In this document: positions 11,036 through 22,160 of the stretch, piece after piece
How the letters are laid out: every line of letters starts with the position of its first letter
Position numbering within the stretch: the first letter of the stretch is position 1
Source of the DNA: Siphonodentalium dalli
Lineage: Eukaryota; Mollusca; Scaphopoda; Gadilida; Siphonodentaliidae
Reading direction: 5' to 3'
DNA length: 64,000 nt
Assembly (NCBI GenBank): GCA_032622095.1
Contig: CP136065.1
Span: 243,205,530 to 243,269,529 of the forward strand
The notes under the pieces: generated by a model
Database searches by the model: none
Told to the model about the DNA's origin: nothing
The model's input: only the letters and a program-made list of their open reading frames with translations
Program-made: the position numbers and the translations under genes

Positions 11036-11595
11036 ACCCCCTTTTTTTTTAAAAGGGGGGGTATACTGTTTTGCACCTGTCCGTCCGTCCGTCCGTACGT
11101 CCGATGTCTGTTCATGTCATAACTTGAACAATAGTGCTCGGACCTCAATGAAATTAGGTATGGATGTTCACTACTATGAGGACATTAAATAGAGGGTTCC
11201 ATCGTTTTGTTCGGATTTTCCATTCTAGAGTTATTCATCTTTGTTTATCTGGAAATGTTGGATTTTTGGTCCATCTGGTGTCTGTTCATGTCGTAACTTC
11301 AACAGTTGTGCTGGGATCTCAATGTAATTTGGAATGTATGTTCACAACTATGAGGACATTAAATAGAGGGTTCCATCGTTTTGTTCGGATTTTCCATTCT
11401 AGAGTTATTCATCTTTGTTTATCTGGAAAAGTTGGATTTTTGGTCCGTCTGGTGTCTGTTCATGTCATAACATGAACAGTAGTGCTCGGATCTCAATGAA
11501 ATTTGGTATGGATGTTCACTACTATGAGGGCATTCAATAGAGGGTTCCATCGTTTTGTTCGGATTTTCCATTCTAGAGTTATTCATCTTTGTTTA
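11036..11595 (+). repeat. 174-bp tandem array, left part
   Basis: After an ATACCCCC...GGGGGTATACTG head and a CCGTCCGT run, units of 174 bases begin TCTGTTCATGTCATAACTT at about 11107, 11281 and 11455. Each contains TTCACTACTATGAGGACAT and GGTTCCATCGTTTTGTTCGG. The repeated unit opens a 103-codon frame that simply repeats itself and is not considered a gene. The array stops at the TTA where a Harbinger-like element entered. Confidence 0.85.
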
Positions 11596-12949
11596 GGCCT
11601 AAACAAAAAATACCTTTGTTTCCGCTAACGAGCTAAAATATATTAGGGTAGGTAGGTAGGCTTAACTTTTTTTTTTTTCGTTAACTTTTATTTTTTCAGT
11701 ATCTTTAAAAATAACTGTATAATACTTGTCAATAACCCAAACTATGCACTTCTTAGCCCCAATCAGGTTAACCCAGATGACAGAGGAACTAGAAACTCCA
11801 ATTCAATCTTACATATGCTTTAATATTTACATATAGTCTATATACTAATATAGTCTTTGATAATCCTAATATTTCCCATATGGTCTAGCGACAACTGGAG
11901 TCAATCCAGCACCACTGCACTGTTCACATATTGGAGTGACCGTCTTGTACCGATCTCTTAAGGATGGCTTCACAACACCACCTTCTCCTCCGCATTCAGT
12001 GAAGGGTCTAGGTATCTTTTGGGGACACCTGTTTTTGGGCAATGATATGCCAAAAGGCATAACCTGAAGGCCTGAGCGGAGGAATGTTTGGGGAGGGTGA
12101 CTCCCTGATGATGGTGGGGGTTCGCCCCCTGGAAATTTTTTGAAAATCCATTGCATTTAGAGCTAATCTAAGGCTCTTTGAGTTAGTATTTTCAATTTTA
12201 CTGAGAGGTCAATTTGATCAAGTTTCTCAAGCATAACTTTGGAACTTTTTATATATGTATGGATTGGAAATGCTTATACGTTATTGTCAGATATCTTTTG
12301 GTTCAATGGATTATGCTTATCCTGCTTGAAATGAGACTTGCCATTATCACTCTAATTCATAAATAGGCTATTTTATAAAATTCAAGTGAGACACATACCG
12401 TACATAATATACTACATGTAGTACAGAAATACTACATGTACATGTAATACAGAAACAATGTACATGTATTAAGGTAGTAATGACTATATATGGTACTAAT
12501 CTCTATGTTAATTTTTCATTTGGTATTATGAGATCCCACTTGATAACCAGGTTGATTTGATCAAATTGTTAATGTTCCTGTGCTGTAATTGATTGAAATA
12601 CTGAAGTCTGAACTCTGAATGATAACATACCTGAACTCAAATTATATGAAGTTTTCACAGATGAAAGCTAGATAAGCCAAACATACTTTACAGTATGATT
12701 CCAACTGTTAAACTTAAATCTTTTTGTAAACTTAAATTTCTTATGTCAATATATATAAATGTTTGCATCTTGTTATGATATGAATTGGGACCTAAATAAA
12801 AAAAAAAAAAAAAATACAAAAATGTTTTGTTTTGTTTTTTGTTTTGGTCCATTTTTTTTTTTTTGCAATGTCAATAAAAAGTTTAGGGTCGGGGGTTTAA
12901 AATAGGGTCGGTCGGGTTAGCGGAAACAAACGTATTTTTTTTTTAGGCC
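11596..12949. mobile_element. PIF/Harbinger-like element, 1354 bp, inserted in the 174-bp array
   Basis: The termini are GGCCTAAACAAAAAATACC and, on the other strand, GGCCTAAAAAAAAATACG, both followed by TTTGTTTCCGCTAAC, giving TIRs of about 35 bases. TTA is duplicated at 11593-11595 and 12950-12952. Deleting the element and one TTA restores the CTTTGTTTATCTGG of the neighbouring tandem units exactly, which fixes both ends. The family is the same as the 4492-4699 MITE. It has no transposase, but it carries an exon-like ORF on the minus strand (11866-12143). Confidence 0.85.
11866..12143 (-). CDS. Exon-like ORF inside the Harbinger-like element (terminal exon?)
   Basis: On the minus strand a candidate acceptor (AAAATTTCCAG, about 12134-12144) precedes an open frame that ends in TAG at 11866-11868. 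The peptide of about 86 residues has normal amino-acid balance: a Pro/Ser-rich start (GGEPPPSSGSHPP), a basic middle (SLPKNRCPQKIPRPF, SLRDRYKTVTP) and a C-terminal CEQCSGAGLTPVVARPYGKY with one CxxC pair. It sits wholly between the TIRs. It could be a captured host 3' exon, the tail of an element-encoded protein, or a chance frame. I do not recognise the family. Confidence 0.35.
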
Positions 12950-12952
12950 TTA

Positions 12953-13460
12953 TCTGGAAATGTTGGCCTTTTGGTCTGTCTGGTGTCTGTTCATGTCGTA
13001 ACTTCAACAGTTGTGCTAGGATCTCAATGAAATTTGGTGTGGATGTTCACTACTATGAGGACATTAAAAAGAGGGTTCCATCGTTTTGTTCAGATTTTCC
13101 ATTCTAGAGTTATACATCTTTGTTTATCTGGAAATGTTGGCTTTTTGGTCCGTCTGGTGTCTGTTCATGTCGTAACTTCAACAGTTGTGCTGGGATCTCA
13201 ATGAAATTTGGTATGGATGTTCACCACTGTGAGGACATTCAATAGAGGGTTCCATTGTTCTGTTTGGCTTTTCCATTCTAGAGTTATTCAAGTTTGTTAT
13301 CTGGACATGTTGGCTGTTTGGTCCATCCGATGTCTGTTCAGGTCATAACTTGAACAGTAATGCTCGGATCTCAATGAAATTTTGTATGGATGTTCACCAC
13401 TATGAAGACATTTAATGGCACATTCACCTGTTTTTTTTTTTTTTTTTGTGCTATAGTTAT
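12953..13460 (+). repeat. 174-bp tandem array, right part
   Basis: The array resumes directly after the inserted element and runs for about three further units (starts near 12984, 13158 and 13332). They diverge progressively and end in a poly-T run at 13430-13447. It is the same unit as at 11107-11595. Confidence 0.85.
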
Positions 13461-13929
13461 TCATCTTCGTTTATATGAAAATGCTGATTTTTGGGTCCAT
13501 CTGTCTGAGTATAGCAGTCATAAGTTATAGATATGCCCACACTAGGCGGTATGCCACTAGGGGGTATGTACCGGACGACAGTCCATCTCTGTGGCTATTC
13601 CTAAAACTTAAATTAATCGCTACGTTCGTTCTAATGAACTCACAAATATTCCATAACATCGCTGAGAAATGTGCTGGTATTCAATACATTGTGCTCATTA
13701 GTCATTAACAGTGGTTTATGATGCATTTTATTAACGTAAAAATTACATCAGCCAATGTCTCAAATGACCAGCGACAGTGCAGTTATTGAGTTAACGAGCA
13801 CCCAGGCAATAGGCCATATTACGGTATACTTCCACTGATGTTATTAATATTAGGTACGATTAATTGATTATAGTCGATTATTGACGATCGATTATCAAAA
13901 TCAATAGTCGTGGCACCTCTAATCGTACT

Positions 13930-15340
13930 AGCTGGTGGAACCGACTTCGTCCGGGCTGTTTCCCCTCTGCTTTCTGGCGAAATGCGCGATTAGACCTTGA
14001 ATTGACCATTTTGAAGGTCAAGGTCAGGTTGGGGTCACAATTTGTCCCATCCAAAACACTCCTCGGACAAAAGTAACCGTAGGTATAAAAATTTCGTCAA
14101 AATCTGTCAGGCAGTTTTCCCGGTCATTGCTAACAAACAAACAGACAGAAGTCCCAAAATATATATTAGATCTTTTATCTTTTCACACATAAACATGAAC
14201 CCAGTGATTTTTTTCTTCTCAATGTAATAGATACAGTAACATATTTTGGGTTGGTGCAGAAAAATACCACTTATATATACATGTAGGCATTTCTTTGACA
14301 CAAGGAATCTAATGCTGTGGACTAGAGTTGTCGAAGAGCACAACAATTGGTAACAAATTTATTGACGCTGACATCAACCACATGTATATTAAGAGGATAT
14401 CTCGTGATTTGAGTGCACAAAAACAATTATCTCATTGAGGAAACCAGACAAATGTTTATTTTCCTGAGTGAAAATGTTTGGTATCAAAAACAGTAAAGTT
14501 TAATGAATTGTTTTTGTTTTTATTTATTTGTTCAACAGTAATTATTTAAATAGAGATTAATGTGAAGGCACATACATGAAGGTAACATGATGGATCTTTG
14601 AAATTGTGTTGTACATCTCTCTGATTTCCTAACTCTCTACATAAGCACTATACTCTATAGGATATCTCATTTTTATACTCGTAATGGTCCGCTTCATAAG
14701 TTATTTGCAACAGTTAATTTACTGGACTGGATTGAATTTCTGAATCAAAGAGTGTCCACAATATAAACATGCTTCTTTAATGACCCAAGACTTTGTGGTG
14801 ATCTATAATTCACTCATGTTAATCTTATATCATTTCTCATACTCTCGTTAATTTCCATGAATGGCAATTTGGTTTAACTCAAGTTGTTTTAAATATTCAA
14901 TTCGATCCGAAATTTGATATTTTCAGAATCTTACTTAAATTTAAGCAAACTATGGACAAAATCAGCTTAAAAAGATTGCAGCAGTACAATTTCAAGTTGA
15001 TAATCAAATGTCATATAGACAAACAGTCTACCACCATATTGAGGTACATATTAATTTATTCTGGGTGATTATAAAGTACCTGTATATTTTATTTTCAGAT
15101 ATCGTAGCTATATCCCAATGTGAACAGAAATTGGACCATAACTTATCAAATGAGCTATTGGACGAGAACAAAAGGATATGAATCTTAACAAAGGTAGTGA
15201 TTTAAAGCTGCATTTACTATTATACTCTAGTGACATTGGCAAAAAAATGAGTTATCACAAAAAGCAAAAAAGTGGTTGCAATTATACAAAAAATGTATTG
15301 TCGATTAGGTTGTTAAGGATAGTATATGATAAAGTGATGT
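13930..15340. other. Intergenic; fragment of a GGTCAAGGTCA-type repeat
   Basis: At 13990-14150 a block with TTGAAGGTCAAGGTCA and CAGTTTTCCCGGTCATTGC looks like a dispersed repeat; related wording appears at 61980-62110. The rest is AT-rich. The short frames have low-complexity composition and I call no gene. Confidence 0.4.
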
Positions 15341-15440
15341 GGATTTTAGCTCACCTAATGTGAAGTCTCTGGTGGAGCTATAGTCATCCGTCCATCTGTA
15401 TATATTTGGTCCTTGGGTGACTGGGGCAGATCCAGCAGAA
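15341..15440 (+). repeat. GGTGGAGCTATAGTCATC-family repeat
   Basis: TTAGCTCACCT followed by GTCTCTGGTGGAGCTATAGT and a CCGTCCATCTG tail matches the head of the repeat at 27807-27895. It is a dispersed family without coding capacity. Confidence 0.65.
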
Positions 15441-17510
15441 ACATTGCCTGGTCTATTGGTGGCAGGAGTAAAGTTGAATCCACTATTTAATCTAAATGAA
15501 ATAATTGTTTGACAGAGGGTACATGTGTAGTATTAACCCACATACTCACTGACATACTAGAATTTGTTTTTTTCAAAGTCTTTATTTATATGTCCATGTG
15601 TACTCATAATAGTGGGGCACACATGTACTTACTCAAATAGAACATGGAGGTGGGTGTTGAAATGCATGTCAGAGTTAGTAGTCAGGCATCCAAATAAATC
15701 ATCCCACATGTCCTATTCTCGCAGGGATATGCCAACAGAGGAGGGGAGGGGATGGCGGATTGATTGCATATTTTTTCAATGACATTTTTTTTTCCAAAAC
15801 CAATTATAAATACCAAAATGAATATATAATTATAGACCAATATAAATCAAGAGAAGGGGCTCCCAGTTGTAATATTTTACCCACTATCTATTAGTTTATA
15901 AGACGATATCATGGGGTGGGTTCTGCTTCTGATGAGGACAAAATTGGACAGTTTCATTAAGCTTTAAATACCTGACTGGTATCTAAAATCTTTCGTGCCC
16001 TTTTCCTACTATTTTAACATTTAAATTTGAGTATGAACTACCTGTAGAATTTAGTTCCTGATAACATTCACTTAATTCAAATAACTCTTCTGATGAATGT
16101 CAGTGTAATACATTTTATATGTCTTCCAACACATGTACACATGTGGTGCACATATTAAATGTCAACACATGAATCTCATATCAGGTTTGCTCAAATTGGG
16201 TTGGTTATTCAAGAAGGTGCCGTCCTTGCAGATTTAATACTCTGCCTTCAAATTAATTGAATCAAGAATATGTATGTCACTGTGAACACTTTAATTTCTA
16301 AGCTGAGTATATAATTCTAACTATTTATTTTGAAGTAAATTTGACAAGTACTGACTGTTGTAGTCTTCATAGTGCCAGTCTTATCAGTATTTATATTGAA
16401 TTGTAAATTGGGCAATGTTGTCCGGCACTTATTTGATAAGTGTTCTGAATAAATATTTATGTATGCCATTACACAATAAAAATTCATGTTATTTTATTAT
16501 GTGGCTGAAACTGGCTCCATATTTACTGTTGGATCGGCCTGCAGCCCATTTGTGCACTAAGTGCATGCATAGAGGATCTCTAATGAGTCGCAATTTTATA
16601 TTAAATTTATTAACCAAGCTAAAGCTCGACTCAAATAAAATTTTTGTAGACAAGGTTTATAAATTTTGTAAATAAATTGGATGAATTCGAGATCAATTCT
16701 ATCACATAATCACATTTTAGCAAGGAAAATGATCTCGAAATGCCTGGGGTTAAAAAAATATTTTTATTTCTTTACCACAACCAAAGAAACCTTTAAGAAA
16801 AAATATAGTTCCATTTTGAATGCGTCTTTTCTTGCTGACAAAATTGTTCAATCACCAATGTTTATCTCACAGTCAACACTAAATAACACAACACAAATTC
16901 TAATTAACATAATAATAAAGTTCTGGCATTGATATCGACATCATTGAACGGAGCTCTTACATCACTGCGCATGGGAATTATACATGTGTGTCTTACTAAA
17001 AAATATGAGATCGGATTTAGTGGCTACTGTGTGATAAATTTTGATCTTAGACACACTCTTTCTGTGAGCCTTTATTCAACCGCGGCCTCTTTGTGCACTT
17101 TTAGCACAATTTGTTTGTTTAATCATTTTGATTTTAAACATTTTTTTATTTAAAAGTTGAAAAAAATATTGAATTTAAAATTATTTTTTTGGTTGAAGTC
17201 AAAACACATTTAAAAAAAAATTTAAGTTTATTTATTTTTTAAAATCAAAATTTCGATAAAATAACAGCATTATAACATCCGATGGGGTACCCCGAGTTAC
17301 CACAAACAAATTTGGTTGAATCGATCATAGGGGTCTGGGAGAAAAGTCATTAACAGCCAGAGAGATCCTACTCTTTTTATATATTTTACAAACTGATATA
17401 TATTGATGTATTGTTTTATTAGCATACTGCCTTTGTTGGTGCTTTTGCAAATAAATCATATTGAATGAACATAATTTGCATAGTAGGGCTATAATATAAA
17501 GACAATTAAA
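15441..17510. other. AT-rich intergenic DNA
   Basis: I see no exon, repeat boundary or RNA that I can support. 16680-17260 is strongly AT-rich with T/A homopolymers, which opens several short frames. Confidence 0.45.
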
Positions 17511-18155
17511 TTAGAAAATGGGATTTAACAGAGATGTCCACATTGAATGTGCAACTGCACACCTCCTTGAACCATACCAAATATCCAAGTCTATGAAATT
17601 CCTTTGCACCCCATCGCACTTGGGTTGGAAATTTCCAACCATCTCAAGCTTTCCCACTGTTGTAAATTTACAAACTGATATAATCCCTACGTCAGTGAAA
17701 GTTGGAAACTGTTCGACTTTTGGCCTAAAACAACAAATTGCACTGTATCATGCCAAATTCAACGCAACTTTGATTTAATATTTTGACAAAGCATGCTGAC
17801 GTCATGATAATAAAAATATTTAAAATAAAAGAAAACATAAATAATAATTAGAAGTAGAATAGCAATGGTGTCTTCGAATCCATGCCTGATCGACAGTGGA
17901 AGTGTCTTTTGTGTGGCAGCAACTTTTGATATGACAAAATTAGCGATTACACTCAGGTGGTTGAATGCAATATTGACACTTTTTCTCCTCTGAACTGAGT
18001 TTATCCTCCGGACTGGCTGAAGTTGATGGGGGGGGGGGTGAACTATTACTATTAATTGTTGGTTGTGATGATGCAAATTTATATTTCAGGTTCTGAAATT
18101 TCACGTGGTAAGGATTGAGGCCCATTTCAGAGGCAGGAGGGGATGTGTGGCATAA
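17511..18155 (-). CDS. Two 3'-terminal exons of an unrecognised host-like gene
   Basis: On the minus strand an acceptor at about 18156 (GTTATTTTAAAAG) opens an exon, 18155-17953, that encodes a Ser/Pro-rich segment (NPYHVKFQNLKYKFASS; PPPPSTSASPEDKLSSEEKK) and KCQYCIQPPE with one CxxC. The frame has its own TAA at 17940. If instead GTGTAA at 17952 is used as donor, the phase fits an acceptor at 17725 (TTGTTGTTTTAG), and the frame continues through 17724-17511 (PKVEQFPTFTDVGIISVCK ... FIDLDIWYGSRRCAVAHSMW) to a TAA. The phase agreement supports one gene with upstream exons outside my recognition. The function is unknown. The opposite strand of the last exon is also open, which lowers confidence. 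Confidence 0.4.
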
Positions 18156-18479
18156 CTTTTAAAATAACAAAATGAAAATCAGCCAACACCAGCTTCACCA
18201 GCTTCAATGAAGATTTTTCTCAGTTTCTATATAAGACTGTGACATTGGTCAAGACAGATAAATGGTTGCAAAGACACAGTTAAAGAAAAAAATGAGAACA
18301 AAACTTTCTCAAGAGAAGACACCACCTAAGGCTGTGTAAAAGACAAAGTTATGATTCATCCTTCTCCTATACCCCAATTCAATGCAAAGGATTTGCAATG
18401 CAAAGGATTTGCAAAGTTTGGTGCGAGATATAGAAATTAGTTATGTCGGTCTTGTGCATCTGTCTGTTAGGAAATATTT

Positions 18480-18917
18480 TGCTCTATTTTGTTTAGGTGC
18501 AATTTTTAGCTCAACTTGCCAAAGTAAAATGTAAGCTATTGCCATGGGTTGGCGTTTGTCTGAGCGTGTATCCGTCCATCTGTCAACAATTTCATTTAGC
18601 ACACCCTACAGGTCACAGCTCTCATCCGATCATCACCAACTTCATAAGGATCTTTGGAGTGACCTCTACATGGGAGCCATGAATGTTTCCCGAAATTCGT
18701 TTAAAACAGCCATCTTGGATTTCAAATTTGAATTAATCGGCACACCTTTCAGTCGGTATTTATTGGACAAATGTTTTGAAAATTTACAGCCATGTTTACC
18801 CAGGTAGGGTCACCTCTGGGTAGTGGCTATAAAAATTGAATGAATTTTTATGAAAAACATAGCTGCTGGCAGCCATGTTAGATTTTACTCTTTGCATGAC
18901 TAAATTCTTTGGTGCCC
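18480..18917 (+). repeat. Dispersed CATCTTGGAT-type repeat, left part
   Basis: Low-copy repeat wording (CCATGGGTTGGCGTTTGTCTG, CACACCCTACAGGTCAC, GGGAGCCATGAAT, GCCATCTTGGATTT) runs up to the TACAG at 18918. It resumes after TACAG at 21614. The host repeat was therefore split by the element at 18923-21613. Confidence 0.65.
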
Positions 18918-19798
18918 TACAGCACCCTATGTGTGCCGATCGGTATATTGCTGTGGGTCGGTGTAGAGCTGTTAACAGCGGGAATTCCCGTACGAGGGGT
19001 AGATTGGAAAACGTGGTTTGTCAAAGCACAGAATGAATTTTTCTTAACTGTTTTTTGCTTTAATCATCGAACAAAGGACCTAACAAACAGTAAGTATGAT
19101 TGCCTAGTTAATAATATCGCATTATAATCGCGTCCCTTCAATACTTTTATCACAGCTTTTGCCTCGAAAAAGGTAAAATTCCTGTTTAAATCTCCATAAC
19201 TTTTGCAAACCAAGACCTTTACTTCGGGAAACCAATTGAAATTATAGGCAAATATATTGAGAATCGATTTGGGTGCGTAAACCCAACCATCAAAGCTATA
19301 TTTCTTTGTGAAAATTTAGTTTGACAGAGGGCACTACCGAGAAAAAATGGCACGAATATAGCACGAGAAGATCAACTGATAGTTACGGTTTTACCACAAA
19401 TGTCCGGGAAATAGCAAATTATTGACATTCCAGTTTCATTGAGATTTTAATGGAATTTGAACTAAATGCAGCTGTTTCCTTATTCGCTGATCTGTTGGAA
19501 TATGCAATTGATCTAATATCGATATGGCATGTCTGTAATAACCTACAACATTGTATTTATTACCTATCTAGTATATGTGTGTGATTTATACAGATTTCCC
19601 AGTTAATTATCAGGTAGGCCTATATATGTATATTGTCACTGCCGAAATTGACGTAATTTCCCCTTTGACGTTTAATTTCTTTTTGTGAAATTTCGTGCAT
19701 AAATTGTCTTTTAAAAGTTGTTCCAAACAATTTAAACCACACACCAAGCTGCCAAATTTCTAGCTGGTATATGTAAACAACAGAATAATCAAAAGTCT

Positions 19799-19913
19799 GC
19801 GATGATTACGTGATATAACGCACTCAGTAGCTGTACTAACTTGTAAACACCTTCATTCGGGTTTCTGTCAGGTCCATCCACCTTGTGACGTATATCACGT
19901 AATCATTGAATCC
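19799..19913. repeat. Short inverted repeat upstream of the zinc-finger relic
   Basis: GATGATTACGTGATATAACG at about 19800 pairs with GTGACGTATATCACGTAATC at about 19885 (TGATTACGTGATAT arms). It lies 70-190 bases before the relic ORF, so it could be a promoter palindrome or an older MITE. Confidence 0.4.
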
Positions 19914-19985
19914 AGTTGATTGATCTCAATATAAGTAAGTGCCATAGTATTCATTCACATGGTGATTTCTCTCATCGTTTAGGGG

Positions 19986-20980
19986 ATGGTGCAGGCATTT
20001 AAATGTTTTCACTGTGTATCAAAGTGGACGAACCTGAGTGATATTGTAGATCACAATGTCACAGATCACGGATAATGTGAGTTGCGCTATTTGGAAAAGT
20101 TTTTGGACCATGCAACAGGGACAGAGAAATACGCGCTGAAAGTTCATCGTGGTGTCATTCCAACAGACCTAGTCTCAGAGGGGAGAAGGGTCGATGTTAA
20201 GGACGAGTCAATATTCATTGTCAATGTGAAATCGAAAGTAAAAAAAACTCAACACACCTGTCAAGCGAAAACTAAACTATGAATCAGAACTAGTTGATGA
20301 ACAAGAAGACAGTTCAATGGATGATACCAGTGGCAGTAGTATCCCAATAGACGAAACGGAATTTGAAGTTGAGATTGAGGAACTAACAGACCTGCTGCCA
20401 AAAGTGCTACAACAGTTAGAAGGTGAGGGACATGTCGATCTGTATATGGAGATGAATCGACTGATCGCTCATGGCTCACTGCTCTTAGACAATATATGTT
20501 ATTTGTTATTCTACATCGATGATGCGATTTCCATGAGAAACCAAAACGTTCTGGTTAGCTGGATATCGGCTATTTAGAGGAAAATTTCTTCGTTTCATGC
20601 GGGGTCCTTGGCGACATAACTCAAGGATTAACAGAGAAAAACTACTATGACCCTCTAACAGATAGCTGAATGTTAAGATAGCAGTCGACGGAAAAAAGAT
20701 ATGCGGAGGAAAAGTCAAAGTTCTTGGTGATGTTGATTGTTGGGGAAGAGAGACCGAGCCAACTCTGGAGGACAGACGGAAAACACTGGAGAAGGACAAA
20801 GAAGCAGTATCAAGATGTTTGGAAATTATAGAAGATTGTGAGGCCTGTGGAATCGATGACTTGGAGTCAGTCTTATCTTCTGCATCTTCGGAATTAGTCG
20901 AGATAATACAACACATCATATCAAGACTCGTTGAGACCAACATAATTCTAAAAGCTAATGCAACTATGGCTAAGTCATAA
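19986..20980 (+). pseudogene. Decayed C2H2 zinc-finger gene carried as transposon cargo
   Basis: An ATG at 19986 opens with a classical C2H2 finger (CFHCVSKWTNLSDIVDHNVT; Cys-x2-Cys-x12-His-x4-His at residues 7-28). It is followed by an in-frame TAA at 20073-20075 and then continues in frame (YLEKFLDHATGTEKYALKVH). Later pieces lie in other frames: an acidic segment (20317-20577, DETEFEVEIEELTDLLPKV), a basic piece (GYRLFRGKFLRFMRGPWRH, about 20553-20610) and a C-terminal helical part (20665-20980, KIAVDGKKICGGKVKVLGDV then ERRKTLEKD-like and leucine-rich helices). The layout resembles multi-copy uncharacterised finger proteins I associate with molluscs, but I cannot name one. At least one nonsense codon and two or more frame changes make it non-functional unless introns explain some of them. 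Confidence 0.55.
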
Positions 20981-21618
20981 TAAAACGATATTTGCACCTG
21001 ACGTAAATGTTATACGATATGTTTAGTCATGATCAATCAGTCCCATATATGTTCGAAGAATGTCCTGAGAATAACACCGCCTAAACCTGTTAAAATACCA
21101 GCATATATGAAGGTTTAATTTCAGCTATTATCCGGTCTTTGACAGCTTTTTCCCGATCATACCATGTTTTCTCATTGCTATATTCGTGCCATTGTTTCTC
21201 AGTAGTGCCCTCCATCAAACTAAATTTTCACCAAGAAATATAGCTTTGATGGTTGGGTTTACGCAGCCAAATCGATTCCCAATATATTTGCCTATAATTT
21301 CAATTGGTTTCCCGAAGTAAAGGTCTTGGTTTGCAAAAGTTATGGAGATTTAAACAGGAATTTTACCTTTTTCGAGGCAAAAGCTGTGATAAAAGTATTG
21401 AAGGGACGCGATTATGCGATATTATTAACTAGGCAATCATACTTACTGTTTGTTGGGTCCTTTGTTCGATGATTAAAGCAAAAAACAGTTAAGAACATTT
21501 TATTCTGTGCTTTGACAAACCACGTTTTCCAATCTACCCCTCGTACGGGAATTCCCGCGGTTAACATCTCTACACCGACCCACAGCAATACACCGATCGG
21601 CACACATAGGGTGTACAG

Positions 21619-22160
21619 TAGGCTAGAGATCACATCCATAATCCATTCGTCACCAAACTTAGTTGAAAAACATGGCCACCAGTGGCCATCTTGGATTTTA
21701 TTCTTTGCATAACTAAATCCTTCGCCATTCCCTACAGGCCACAACCCTCATTGTCACTAGATGGGAGCCATCAATTTTTTTCCAAATTTTGTTAAAAACA
21801 AACATACGGCCATCTTGGATTTCACAAATTAATACATCGGCACACCCTGCAGCGGATGTTTATTGGAGAAAAATTTACAGGCATTTCACGATCACTTCTG
21901 GATGGCAGCTCTTGAATTTGAACGATATTCAAGAACTGCTGGCAGCCATCTTGGATTTTACTCTTTGCATCACTAAATACCTTGCCATGCTCTTCATTGA
22001 CAACATTATTTTTTTTCTCTCATTGATTCCAAACTTCATATGGTGCTTCAGGTTGACCTCTGGTGAACGCTACTTAAAAATAACAACTTTCCGCATTCCT
22101 TATATCTCCATTGGCTGTAATGTATGAATTATCACCTCTCCAGGTTGAGCTACAGTGTCA
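21619..22160 (+). repeat. Dispersed CATCTTGGAT-type repeat, right part
   Basis: It continues the family seen at 18480-18917: GCCATCTTGGATTTTATTC, CCCTACAGGCCACAACCC and CATCGGCACACCCTGCAG, in about two degenerate tandem units. It has no coding potential. Confidence 0.6.

Larger units (their letters stand above)
10238..13921. mobile_element. hAT-like element, 3684 bp, non-autonomous
   Basis: The termini TAGGGGTGCCACGA and (right strand) TAGAGGTGCCACGA are inverted and lead into ATCGATTA-rich subterminal repeats on both sides. The flanks ATCATACT (10230-10237) and ATCGTACT (13922-13929) match at 7 of 8 bases, as expected of a hAT duplication. TAGGGGTGNNACGATTA ends are widespread in animal hAT elements. 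No transposase reading frame is visible. Most of the interior is a 174-bp tandem array split by a later insertion. Confidence 0.75.
18923..21613. mobile_element. CAC-ended long-TIR DNA transposon, 2691 bp (Transib/CACTA-like candidate)
   Basis: The left end CACCCTATGTGTGCCGATCG and its reverse complement at the right end begin inverted repeats of about 450 bases (18923-19372 and 21166-21613), about 93-95% identical by eye. TACAG is duplicated at 18918-18922 and 21614-21618. CAC termini with 5-bp duplications are a known property of Transib/RAG-type transposons; CACTA and Chapaev elements also begin CAC but duplicate 2-4 bp. No transposase is present, so this is a non-autonomous or decayed copy. 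The interior carries a degenerate zinc-finger gene (19986-20980). The matching ORFs in the two arms are mirror images of the TIR and not independent genes. Confidence 0.75.

Noticed and set aside
11164-11475. 103-codon plus-strand frame with an internally repeated peptide
   Set aside because: The 174-bp unit length is divisible by three, so the frame stays open by periodicity. It is a tandem array without gene context.
20506-20997. 163-codon minus-strand open frame
   Set aside because: It is antisense to the zinc-finger relic, whose plus-strand pieces carry the recognisable C2H2 and helical segments. The antisense peptide is Ser/Leu-rich without motifs.
18923-21613. Polinton-type interpretation of the long TIRs
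   Set aside because: The element is only 2.7 kb, has a 5-bp flanking duplication, and contains no polymerase, integrase, protease or capsid-like segment.
18909-21744. Matching ORFs near 18.9-19.1 kb (+) and 21.4-21.7 kb (-) as a duplicated gene pair
   Set aside because: They are the two TIR arms of the same element. Identity follows from the inverted repeat, and the frame extends differently on each side.
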